Source of the DNA: an uncultured Collinsella sp. | GTDB taxonomy: Bacteria > Actinomycetota > Coriobacteriia > Coriobacteriales > Coriobacteriaceae | Length of the DNA stretch: 39,448 nt | Reading direction: 5' to 3' | Assembly (NCBI GenBank): GCA_900541475.1 | Contig: UQJV01000017.1 | Location: 1-39,448 of the forward strand | Part shown: one piece after another, positions 32,839 to 39,448 of the stretch | How positions within the stretch are numbered: the stretch's first letter is position 1 | Layout of the letters: each line of letters begins with the position of its first letter | Made by a program: the position numbers and the translations under genes | The notes under the pieces: generated by a model | Told to the model about the DNA's origin: nothing | Seen by the model: only the letters and a program-made list of their open reading frames with translations | Database searches by the model: none

Positions 32839-33858
32839 CTATCCCAACTGGAAGAACAACGCGAGGCCCAAGGCTCCGAAGGCCGCGGCGATAATCCAAA
32901 AACGGATGACGACCTTGGTCTCGGCCCAGCCCTTCTTTTCGAAATGATGATGTATGGGCGCCATGAGAAAGACGCGCTTGTGTGTAAAGTGGAAGTAGAC
33001 GACCTGAATCATGACCGACAGGGTCTCGACGATAAACAGGCCGCCGATGATGAGGGAAACAACCTCGGTGTTGGTGATGATGGAGGTGCAGGCAAAAGCG
33101 GCGCCCAGCGCCAGCGAGCCGGTATCACCCATAAAAATGCTCGCCGGATAGCAGTTGAACCACAAAAAGCCCAGGCACGCACCAGCGCACGCCGTGCAGA
33201 AGATGGACAGGTTCACATCGCCGTGTAAAAACGCCATGGCAGCCATGGCCAACATGGCGATCATGGAGGTGCCGCCGGCAAGGCCGTCCAAGCCATCGGT
33301 AAGGTTTACGGCGTTGGAAAGGCCCGCGATCATCAGCCAGCAAAAGACAAGGTAGAGCCACGGAAAAGAGAGGCCGCAAATGGTGGTCGAGAGCACGCCT
33401 AGGTCGATCGTCAGGCCACCGGGGAAACGAATCTCGGGGGCGACGCCGCACCAGTTGACGGCAAGCACGGTAAAGGTAACGCAGATGAGGGTAAGGCCAA
33501 TCATCTTGGCGTGAGGCGTCAGGCCAAGCGAGCGGCCGTGCGTGACAGAAGTCAGGTCGTCGATGAGACCAAGTACGCCGGTTGCCAGCGTGGCGAGCAG
33601 TACAAGCACGAGCTCGGTGGTGAGCTTGCCCATCAAAAGGCAGGTCAGCGAAACAGCGACCAGGATGATGACGCCACCCATGGTGGGCGTGCCCTGCTTA
33701 ATCAGGTGGCGCTTGGGGCCATCGGCGCGAACCTGCTGGCCGATACCCTCGACCTTCAGGAGCTTAATCCACCACGGCATAAGCAGCATCGCGATGATAG
33801 CGGCGATGCCCAATCCCAAAAAGGCCTGGTACGTAGGATACGAAGGATTGCCGAACAT
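32839..33858 (-). CDS. mraY: Phospho-N-acetylmuramoyl-pentapeptide-transferase MraY
   Basis: A polytopic membrane enzyme that loads UDP-MurNAc-pentapeptide onto undecaprenyl phosphate to make lipid I. In 339 aa about ten helices are present. Signatures are KQGTPTMGGVIIL, LGLIDDLTSV (catalytic Asp pair), NLTDGLDGLAGG, FMGDTGSLALG and the uridine-site histidines APIHHHFEKKGW. The start at 33858 is 3 nt after the murF stop, another tight coupling. Confidence 0.97.
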   Translation of the reverse strand: MFGNPSYPTYQAFLGLGIAAIIAMLLMPWWIKLLKVEGIGQQVRADGPKRHLIKQGTPTMGGVIILVAVSLTCLLMGKLTTELVLVLLATLATGVLGLIDDLTSVTHGRSLGLTPHAKMIGLTLICVTFTVLAVNWCGVAPEIRFPGGLTIDLGVLSTTICGLSFPWLYLVFCWLMIAGLSNAVNLTDGLDGLAGGTSMIAMLAMAAMAFLHGDVNLSIFCTACAGACLGFLWFNCYPASIFMGDTGSLALGAAFACTSIITNTEVVSLIIGGLFIVETLSVMIQVVYFHFTHKRVFLMAPIHHHFEKKGWAETKVVIRFWIIAAAFGALGLALFFQLG

Positions 33859-33861
33859 GGT

Positions 33862-35286
33862 CTAGCACACACCTTCCACAAAGCGATCGAGTTCAACGAA
33901 GCGGGAGCCCTTGACCAGCACGACATCATGCTTCTCAAGTGCGCCGCCCATACGGTCGAGCACCTGCTGATAGTCGGAGAACACCTGGATGCGGTCCTCG
34001 TCCATACCCATCATGCGCGCGGCCTCGGCCATACGCCGGGCAAGCTCACCACCGACACATGCGAGCATATCGAGCTTCTTGGCCGCCGCATAGGCGCCCA
34101 CCAGCTCATGCATGCGAGGGGCCTCGTCGCCCATCTCTCCCATCTCTCCCAAAACGGCCATGCGCGAACCCATGCACGAAAGCGAGCACAGCAGGTCGAG
34201 GCCCGCCGCCATCGATTCGGCGCTGGCGTTATATGAGTCGTCGATGACGCGGGCACCGCTCTTGGCGCGCTTGATCTCCTGACGATGCCCGGTAATCGTG
34301 AGACCCCTAAAGGCGGAATCGATCTGCTCGGGCGTCACGCCAAGGCGATGAGCAACCGCCGCGGCCTTGACGGCATTGGGAACGGACTGCACGCCGGGAA
34401 TGGCAAGCAGGGTGTCAATGGTCTCGCCCGAGCCAAAATCGAGCGTAAAGACCGGGCGCCCCTCGTCGTCAATGCGCATGTCGCGCGCACGGACCTCATC
34501 GTCGTCCGAGACGCCCGCAAGCATCACGTCGATGCCCGCAGGCCCGGCGAAGGTGTCACGGATGAACGGAGTAAAGTCGTCCTCACCACCCAAAACCAGT
34601 AACGGGAGAAGGTCGCCGGCGGCGCACATGCCGCCAACAATCTCCGACTTGGCACGAGCGATATTCTCACGACTGCCCAGGATACCGATATGGGAGGTAC
34701 CGATCTTGGTCACGACGGCAAGGTTAGGATTGGCAGACTGAGACAGGCGTTCAATTTCATGGAAATGGTTCATGCCCATCTCGAGCACCAGAACCTCGGT
34801 ATCGGCAGGGGCCGCCAGTACCGTAAGCGGCATACCGATCAGGTTGTTATAGTTGCCCTTGGTGGCCCAAACGCGATAGCGCTTGGCGAGCACCGCGGCG
34901 AGCACGTCCTTGGTCGTCGTCTTGCCGATAGAACCGGTGATGCCAATCACCAGGCAGCCAAGCTCCAAACGATAAGCGTGAGCCAGACGAAGCAAAAACT
35001 CCTCGGGGTCATCGGCATGTAGGATGGCGCAGCCCTTCTCATGGGCCAGCGAAAGCAGCTCGGCATCGGGCTCGCGTGTCATCACGACGGCGCCGGCACC
35101 CGACTCGATGGCACAGGAAGCAAAGTCGTTGCCGTCGACCTTTTCGCCCGGGAAGGCGACGAATATCGTGCCCTCCTCAACCTGGCGTGAGTCGATAACG
35201 CAGCCGCGGCATACCCGATCGGCTTCTCCCGTCACGGTTCGGGCCCCTGTTGCGGCCGCGAGGTTGTTGACGGCGATCTCTATCAT
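33862..35286 (-). CDS. murF: UDP-MurNAc-tripeptide--D-alanyl-D-alanine ligase MurF
   Basis: Adds the D-Ala-D-Ala dipeptide, the last cytoplasmic ligase step. In 474 aa it has VIDSRQVEEGTIFVAFPGEK, the ATP loop ITGSIGKTTTKDVL, KGNYNNLIGMPLTVL, EMGMNHFHEI, GTSHIGILGS and, decisive for MurF over MurE, IDDSYNASAESMAAGLD. GGGGAG 6 nt upstream supports the ATG at 35286. In most dcw clusters murE lies between ftsI and murF. Here there is only a 123-nt gap, so the tripeptide ligase must be encoded elsewhere. Confidence 0.96.
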   Translation of the reverse strand: MIEIAVNNLAAATGARTVTGEADRVCRGCVIDSRQVEEGTIFVAFPGEKVDGNDFASCAIESGAGAVVMTREPDAELLSLAHEKGCAILHADDPEEFLLRLAHAYRLELGCLVIGITGSIGKTTTKDVLAAVLAKRYRVWATKGNYNNLIGMPLTVLAAPADTEVLVLEMGMNHFHEIERLSQSANPNLAVVTKIGTSHIGILGSRENIARAKSEIVGGMCAAGDLLPLLVLGGEDDFTPFIRDTFAGPAGIDVMLAGVSDDDEVRARDMRIDDEGRPVFTLDFGSGETIDTLLAIPGVQSVPNAVKAAAVAHRLGVTPEQIDSAFRGLTITGHRQEIKRAKSGARVIDDSYNASAESMAAGLDLLCSLSCMGSRMAVLGEMGEMGDEAPRMHELVGAYAAAKKLDMLACVGGELARRMAEAARMMGMDEDRIQVFSDYQQVLDRMGGALEKHDVVLVKGSRFVELDRFVEGVC

Positions 35287-35409
35287 TGCAGCTCCCCTGT
35301 AAACCTAATAATGCTATCGGCGTATTGTATCCCAGCGCAACCTATGCGTGGTGCAGGGCGTGTGAACACCCCGGATTAACCGACTGGCCATTCCGTAGAT
35401 TGTAACCCC

Positions 35410-37275
35410 CTACTTGGTGCGCGGGATACCCAGCACGTCAAGCGCGTTGGCCATAATGGACTGGAACGGCACCGCGGCGGCATGCGAGCTAGCTGGGGTT
35501 CCGTCGAGGGTGATGTAGCACAGAACCTTGGGCGACTGCGCCGGGGCAAATCCCATAAAGGACGACATGTAATTATCTTTGAGGTAGCCGCCGTTCTCAT
35601 CGGCGCGCTCGGCCGTACCGGTCTTGCCCGCCACGTCGTAACCGTCCACCGCACCGCCATCGCCCGTTCCCTCGGCAACGACTGTCTGCATACACGATGT
35701 CACCTGCGAGGCGGCCTCCTCGGAAATCGCGCGATCGCCCTCGCCCCAATCCTTTTCATCGCCCTTGCTGGACTTATAGAAGTGCGGCGTCATCATCACG
35801 CCGCCGTTGGCAATACCGCCCACGGCACGCGCGACCTCAATCGGCGACACGGACAGCGCCTGGCCAAAGCTCATCGCACCCAAGGTGGCACCATCATACT
35901 GATCACGTTTCTTGACAATACCCAAACTCTCGCCCGGAAAATCGACACCCGAGCTGTGTCCAATGCCCCATTTGTCCACGTAGGACGCAAAATCATCGGC
36001 ACCAATCTTGCGCCCCACCAGAACAAAACCGACATTGGACGAACGACGCATCATCTCGCGTACGTCCATTGTCATGGCGTAATCACGTTTGTCGGCATCG
36101 GAAACGGTATCGCCGCCCACCTTGATGCTCGCCGGAACCTCAAACGATGTGCTCGTGCGTACAACACCCAAATCAAATCCGGCGCCCGCCACCAACGTCT
36201 TAAAGACCGAACCGGGCTCGTAGGCATCCGTCACCAGACGAAGGTTCATATCCTCGGTCTTGGCGTTTTCCAAATCGGTCTGGTCATAGGTCGGATACGA
36301 GCAAGCGGCCAGGATCTCTCCAGTCGTCGGGTCGGTCACCAGGGCCGAACCGTTTTTTGCCTTCGTCTTCTCAACCGCTTCGGCCAAGGCATCTTCCGCC
36401 GCGCGCTGAATGTTGACGTCGATCGTCGTCACAATGTCCACGCCATCGACCGCGGCAACCTTTTTATAGGCACCGCCCGCGATATAGCCGCCATCTCTTG
36501 CGCGCTCGCGCACAAGAGAGCCGTTCGTTCCAGTCAGAAGCTCATTGTATTGTTTTTCGAGTCCCGTCAGGCCAACGTTGTCCACATTCACGATGCCCAG
36601 CACCTGAGAAGCCAGGTTTCCATACGGGTAAACCCGCTTCATGGCCTGCTCAAAAAGCACGCCGGGTAGATTCTTCTTTTCCAGGGCGGCTGCGTCATCC
36701 TCGTCGACCTGGCGCTTGATATACACCCAGGAGCCATCAGACAGCACCAGCTTGCGGCAGGTCTTTTTATCGATACCGGTGGCCTTGACCAGCGCCGAGA
36801 CTGTCTTGTCGACGTCCTCGACAAGCTGAGGGTTCACAGCGACATTGCGGCATTCGACCGACGACGTCAGCACGTTGCCGTTGCGGTCGTAGATAGTGCC
36901 GCGTTTGGCATAGAGCGTCTGTGAGAGCAGGCGACGCGCGTCCGCACGCTCGCGCAGCTTGTCAGCATTCACGATCTGGTATTCGGCAAGACGGAAGACG
37001 CCCGCGGCAAGGCCAACCCCAATACAGCCCATAACGACATCGCGGCGAGGCAGCGGCGTTCCCGTAACCCATTCAGACGACGCCCCCTTGCGCGCGCCCG
37101 TATTGCGCACCCGAGGTCCGCCCGAGCCACGAAGACGCGACGCAGGGTCGTTGCCATGGGACGGCCCCACGTTGTAAGATGGCCGACCCGTTCCTTGATA
37201 ACCAGAACGTCCCCGCGAGGAGGGACGTCCAGACCCGTGACTCCCGTCGGAACCGCGGCGATAGTCATTTGTCAT
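35410..37275 (-). CDS. ftsI: Septal class B penicillin-binding protein FtsI/PBP2B-type
   Basis: The transpeptidase that cross-links septal peptidoglycan, partner of FtsW. In 621 aa a Gly/Arg/Ser-rich cytoplasmic N-terminus (about 75) precedes one helix (about 80-96, VMGCIGVGLAAGVF). The dimerisation domain follows (KRGTIYDRNGNVL). The catalytic domain has SxxK in EPGSVFKTL (Ser near 356), SSN in RRSSNVGF (near 412) and KTGTAE (near 550). No PASTA domains follow. The start at 37275 is 18 nt after the ftsL-like stop with a weak ribosome site. Confidence 0.96.
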   Translation of the reverse strand: MTNDYRRGSDGSHGSGRPSSRGRSGYQGTGRPSYNVGPSHGNDPASRLRGSGGPRVRNTGARKGASSEWVTGTPLPRRDVVMGCIGVGLAAGVFRLAEYQIVNADKLRERADARRLLSQTLYAKRGTIYDRNGNVLTSSVECRNVAVNPQLVEDVDKTVSALVKATGIDKKTCRKLVLSDGSWVYIKRQVDEDDAAALEKKNLPGVLFEQAMKRVYPYGNLASQVLGIVNVDNVGLTGLEKQYNELLTGTNGSLVRERARDGGYIAGGAYKKVAAVDGVDIVTTIDVNIQRAAEDALAEAVEKTKAKNGSALVTDPTTGEILAACSYPTYDQTDLENAKTEDMNLRLVTDAYEPGSVFKTLVAGAGFDLGVVRTSTSFEVPASIKVGGDTVSDADKRDYAMTMDVREMMRRSSNVGFVLVGRKIGADDFASYVDKWGIGHSSGVDFPGESLGIVKKRDQYDGATLGAMSFGQALSVSPIEVARAVGGIANGGVMMTPHFYKSSKGDEKDWGEGDRAISEEAASQVTSCMQTVVAEGTGDGGAVDGYDVAGKTGTAERADENGGYLKDNYMSSFMGFAPAQSPKVLCYITLDGTPASSHAAAVPFQSIMANALDVLGIPRTK

Positions 37276-37293
37276 ACTCAGCTACCGTCTTAT

Positions 37294-37764
37294 TTACTGA
37301 GCGGCCGCAGTCGAGCGAGCGCCCGCGGCTGCATCCTGCGAAAAGTCAAGCGTAACGCTCTCGCTGGGCTCCACCATGCCATAGGCACCCGCAAGATCGC
37401 GAATGCGCGTGTCGGCACCATAGACCGAATGCATGACCTCAAGGTCAGAACTCTCGTCGGTCGCCTTCTCGAGCGTGTTGGTAAGCTCTGCGTTGCCGTT
37501 GAGCACCTGGGCCGTAACACCGGCAAGTGCCACGCGTGCTACACCGATCGTCATGAAGATAGCCGCAATGATGCAAACCGTTTTAAGAACGCTCATGAAA
37601 ACCGGGCTTACCGCCTGGTTTGCCTGACGGCCCGCGCCCGTGTAGACATCAAAACGCGGTGTGCGCCGCTCACGAGGGGCAGCGGGCGCCTGCGGTGCCT
37701 CGCGGTAGGCGGGCATGACGTTCATATCATAGGCGAGTGCTGCGTTTGAGGTGTTATAGCCCAT
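37294..37764 (-). CDS. ftsL: FtsL-like septum protein
   Basis: A small bitopic protein in the ftsL position between rsmH and ftsI; such proteins recruit and activate FtsW/FtsI. In 156 aa a cytoplasmic N-terminus of about 55 residues precedes one helix (about 58-82, LKTVCIIAAIFMTIGVARVAL). A short coiled-coil-like stretch (LNGNAELTNTLEKATDESS) and the FtsL/DivIC-type end DTRIRDLAGAYGMVEP follow. The assignment rests on topology, this motif and position, since sequence conservation is low. GGGAGG upstream supports the ATG at 37764. Confidence 0.8.
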   Translation of the reverse strand: MGYNTSNAALAYDMNVMPAYREAPQAPAAPRERRTPRFDVYTGAGRQANQAVSPVFMSVLKTVCIIAAIFMTIGVARVALAGVTAQVLNGNAELTNTLEKATDESSDLEVMHSVYGADTRIRDLAGAYGMVEPSESVTLDFSQDAAAGARSTAAAQ

Positions 37765-37854
37765 GATATGCCGCCTCCCATCCCGAGTACGTTGGTAGTG
37801 TGTTTAAGCTTCGTTTATGGTGCGAGCGGGAGGTCCAATTTCGCGCGGTCGCGC

Positions 37855-38820
37855 CTACAGGCGCTGCGCCACGCGGATTTTGGCTGATCTCGCCCGAGGG
37901 TTGCGCGCAACCTCATCGGGTTGGGCAACCAAGGGTTTGCGGGTGATGACCTTGAGTATCGGCACGTTGCCGCACACGCACACCGGAATCTCCGGCGGGC
38001 ACGTGCACCCCTGGCTCATCTCCTTAAAGTGGTTCTTTACGATACGGTCCTCGAGCGAGTGATACGAGATGACGCAAATACGCCCGCCCGGGTTGAGCCA
38101 CCTGGTGGCGGCGTCAAGCCCTCTCTCGAGCACATCGAGCTCGTGGTTGACCTCGATGCGAATGGCCTGGAAACTTTTCTTGGCAGGGTGCCCACCATGC
38201 CGACGAGCGGCAGCAGGTATTCCCGCCTTGATGATCTCGACAAACTGACCGGTGGTTTCGATCGGTTCTTGCTCGCGACGGCGCACGATTTCGCGTGCAA
38301 TCTGCGAGGCGAACTTCTCTTCGCCATAGACGCGTAGAATCCGGGCGAGGTCGTGTTCGTTATAGGTATTGATGACCTCAGCTGCGTTTAAGGTGTTATT
38401 ACCCGGATCCATCCGCATGTCCAATGGGGCATCCTCGTTATACGAAAAGCCCCTGCCAGGGATATCGAGTTGCGGTGACGAAACGCCCAAGTCAAACAGA
38501 AAGCCATCGACCCCAGGCACCTCGGCCGAGCAAAGCAGCTCGTCCAAGTCGCCGAAGTTGCCCTTCAGCAGCTGGTGCGGGACGCCGGGAACCTCGCGGT
38601 CCAGACGGGCGCCAGCGGCCTCGAGGGCCATGTCATCCTGATCGACGCCGAGCAAAAGGCCCGTCTCCCCCACCTGCGCGGCCATCTTTACCGAATGGCC
38701 GGCACCGCCAAGGGTGCAATCGCAGACAACGGAGCCGCTCTTTAGCTGCAGCGACTCAAGCACTTCGCCGAGCATGACAGGTTCATGCCGATATTCTTGT
38801 GTCAAGATCCCACGCTCCAT
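37855..38820 (-). CDS. rsmH: 16S rRNA m4C1402 methyltransferase RsmH (MraW)
   Basis: Methylates N4 of C1402 in 16S rRNA using SAM. In 321 aa it has HEPVMLGEVLESL, the SAM loop DCTLGGAGHS, GVDQDDMAL, FDLGVSSPQLD, RGFSYNEDAPLDMRMD, HPAKKSFQAIRIEVN and ISYHSLEDRIVKNHF, all hallmark blocks. It is second in the dcw cluster, 20 nt after mraZ. Its ribosome site is weak (AAGG far upstream), which suggests coupling to mraZ. Confidence 0.97.
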   Translation of the reverse strand: MERGILTQEYRHEPVMLGEVLESLQLKSGSVVCDCTLGGAGHSVKMAAQVGETGLLLGVDQDDMALEAAGARLDREVPGVPHQLLKGNFGDLDELLCSAEVPGVDGFLFDLGVSSPQLDIPGRGFSYNEDAPLDMRMDPGNNTLNAAEVINTYNEHDLARILRVYGEEKFASQIAREIVRRREQEPIETTGQFVEIIKAGIPAAARRHGGHPAKKSFQAIRIEVNHELDVLERGLDAATRWLNPGGRICVISYHSLEDRIVKNHFKEMSQGCTCPPEIPVCVCGNVPILKVITRKPLVAQPDEVARNPRARSAKIRVAQRL

Positions 38821-38840
38821 CCGTTACTCGTGCCTTGCCC

Positions 38841-39275
38841 TTACGAGAAGAAGAGGTCAAGCAGGGCCTCGTCGTCATCGTCCTCATCGGCCGCGGCGCG
38901 GTCCCAAACCTCAAGGTGGTCGTAGTTGCCCACAACCGTGACCTCGCGGTCGAGGTTCGCCTGCTTGCGGAGAGACTCAGAAAGACCGATACGACCGGCG
39001 CTGTCCACATCCATCGACGTGGTACGCTTGTTAATCGCCCTCATGAGCTTCTGGTCGTTGATGTCACGCGGGTTAAAACCCTCGTGGCCCTCGCGACCCG
39101 CGAAGAGTCCTTCGACCCACTTATCGAAGGCCTCGGCAGAGAACACGTACAGAGCATCGACATCCAGGGCTTTGAACACGCGAACGTGCTCTCCAAGTTC
39201 CTCGCGAAGGGGTGCAGGCAGGGACAGACGACCTTTTGCATCGAGATTGCGCTCGTATGCACCAGTCATTCCCAT
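38841..39275 (-). CDS. mraZ: Transcriptional regulator MraZ
   Basis: A ring-forming DNA-binding protein of the AbrB-like double-split-barrel type; in other bacteria it represses or activates its own dcw operon. In 144 aa the two SpoVT-AbrB repeats are visible: NLDAKGRLSLPAPLREELG and SMDVDSAGRIGLSESLRKQA. VFSAEAFDKWV lies between them. A short acidic tail (ADEDDDDEALLDLFFS) is added. GGGGAGGG 6-7 nt upstream supports the ATG at 39275; a second ATG two codons on is less likely. It is the first gene of the cluster, directly behind a strong promoter with palindromes. Confidence 0.96.
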   Translation of the reverse strand: MGMTGAYERNLDAKGRLSLPAPLREELGEHVRVFKALDVDALYVFSAEAFDKWVEGLFAGREGHEGFNPRDINDQKLMRAINKRTTSMDVDSAGRIGLSESLRKQANLDREVTVVGNYDHLEVWDRAAADEDDDDEALLDLFFS

Positions 39276-39311
39276 GTGCGCCCTCCCCTCGGTTACTCAG
39301 ATGGCACGTAC

Positions 39312-39328
39312 GCGGGGAACCACCCCGC
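39312..39328. promoter_or_regulatory. Downstream palindrome in the mraZ leader
   Basis: GCGGGGAACCACCCCGC has 6-bp perfect arms around a 5-nt centre and shares the core GGGGAACCRCCCC with the palindrome at 39349-39365, 37 bp away. It falls in the predicted 5' untranslated region of mraZ, so it can act as an operator or as an RNA hairpin. Confidence 0.6.
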
Positions 39329-39343
39329 CTGTCGACGTCATTA

Positions 39344-39372
39344 ATAATATGGGGAACCGCCCCATTTTTCAA
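39344..39372 (-). promoter_or_regulatory. mraZ (dcw cluster) promoter
   Basis: On the minus strand TTGAAA (39372-39367), a 17-nt spacer and TATTAT (39349-39344) make a near-ideal sigma-70-type promoter. The expected transcription start is near 39337, about 60 nt before mraZ. The spacer is occupied almost exactly by a palindrome. Confidence 0.8.
39349..39365. promoter_or_regulatory. Palindrome in the mraZ -35/-10 spacer
   Basis: ATGGGGAACCGCCCCAT has 6-bp arms and a 5-nt centre and coincides with the promoter spacer. A protein bound here would block RNA polymerase, so a repressor operator is the simplest reading. Whether MraZ is that protein is not shown: known MraZ sites are direct repeats, not palindromes. 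Confidence 0.6.
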
Positions 39373-39379
39373 CACCTTT

Positions 39380-39406
39380 CCCCCCCCCCTCCCCCCCCCC
39401 CCCCCC
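39380..39406. repeat. 27-nt C/G homopolymer tract (C10-T-C16)
   Basis: Ten C, one T and sixteen C on the plus strand (G16-A-G10 on the transcribed side) begin 7 nt upstream of the mraZ -35 box, where an UP element would lie. Such tracts slip during replication and can form quadruplex structures. The remaining 39407-39448 shows no recognisable feature. Confidence 0.9.
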
Positions 39407-39448
39407 TTCACGGGTGATTTGCTTGCTGCGCCGATGCTCGAACTTGTC

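Noticed and set aside
31876..33228. A 450-codon plus-strand frame opposite murD and mraY
   Set aside because: Spans two well-supported genes on the other strand and has shadow-type composition.
33862..35286. MurE instead of MurF
   Set aside because: The SYNASAESM motif and overall blocks are those of MurF; no diaminopimelate or lysine recognition motif of MurE is seen.
39380..39406. C tract as a sequencing artefact
   Set aside because: Not fully excluded, but the single internal T and intact flanking promoter make a real tract more likely; exact length should be treated as uncertain.

Overview
The window looks like chromosomal core sequence of a high-GC Gram-positive bacterium of the class Coriobacteriia, with Collinsella or a close relative the best guess. 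Three features point there: GC- and C-ending codon use, a division cluster with SepF and DivIVA but no FtsA, and Actinobacteria-style gene content. The genus is inferred from gene content and style, not from a database match. No tRNA, rRNA, CRISPR array, prophage or insertion sequence was seen.

Layout. (1) 1-8412 is mixed housekeeping: polA on the minus strand, an M18 aminopeptidase and yaaA on plus, a small membrane protein on minus, then thiC under a TPP riboswitch and thiD. (2) 8413-16308 is looser accessory sequence. It holds an array of six short repeats, a GDSL hydrolase, a PARG-like macrodomain protein, a Bax-inhibitor-1 membrane protein, a low-affinity phosphate transporter (pit plus its DUF47 partner), a nitroreductase and hypothetical proteins, with several palindromic elements between them. 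(3) From divIVA (15631) to the right edge every gene is on the minus strand. Read in the direction of transcription, from the right, these are mraZ-rsmH-ftsL-ftsI-murF-mraY-murD-ftsW-murG-murC-murB-ftsQ-ftsZ, then pgeF-pstS-pstC-pstA-pstB-phoU, then yggS-sepF-yggT-divIVA.

How the genes work together. The mraZ-ftsZ block makes peptidoglycan precursors (MurB, C, D, F, MraY, MurG) and builds the septum (FtsL, I, W, Q, Z). murE and ftsA are missing from it. The yggS-sepF-yggT-divIVA block supplies the membrane anchor for FtsZ and polar or septal growth factors. Between ftsZ/pgeF and yggS lies a complete high-affinity phosphate uptake operon, whose first gene pstS overlaps pgeF by ATGA, so phosphate transport sits inside the normally contiguous ylm division cluster. 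With pit-DUF47 the window encodes both phosphate uptake systems.

Most notable: the mraZ promoter has a palindrome filling its -35/-10 spacer, a second copy of that palindrome downstream, and a 27-nt G tract directly upstream; six 15-bp repeats alternate in orientation with a 40-bp period after thiD; yggT has no standard start codon where its first helix begins; and a PARG-like protein has QEA in place of the catalytic QEE.
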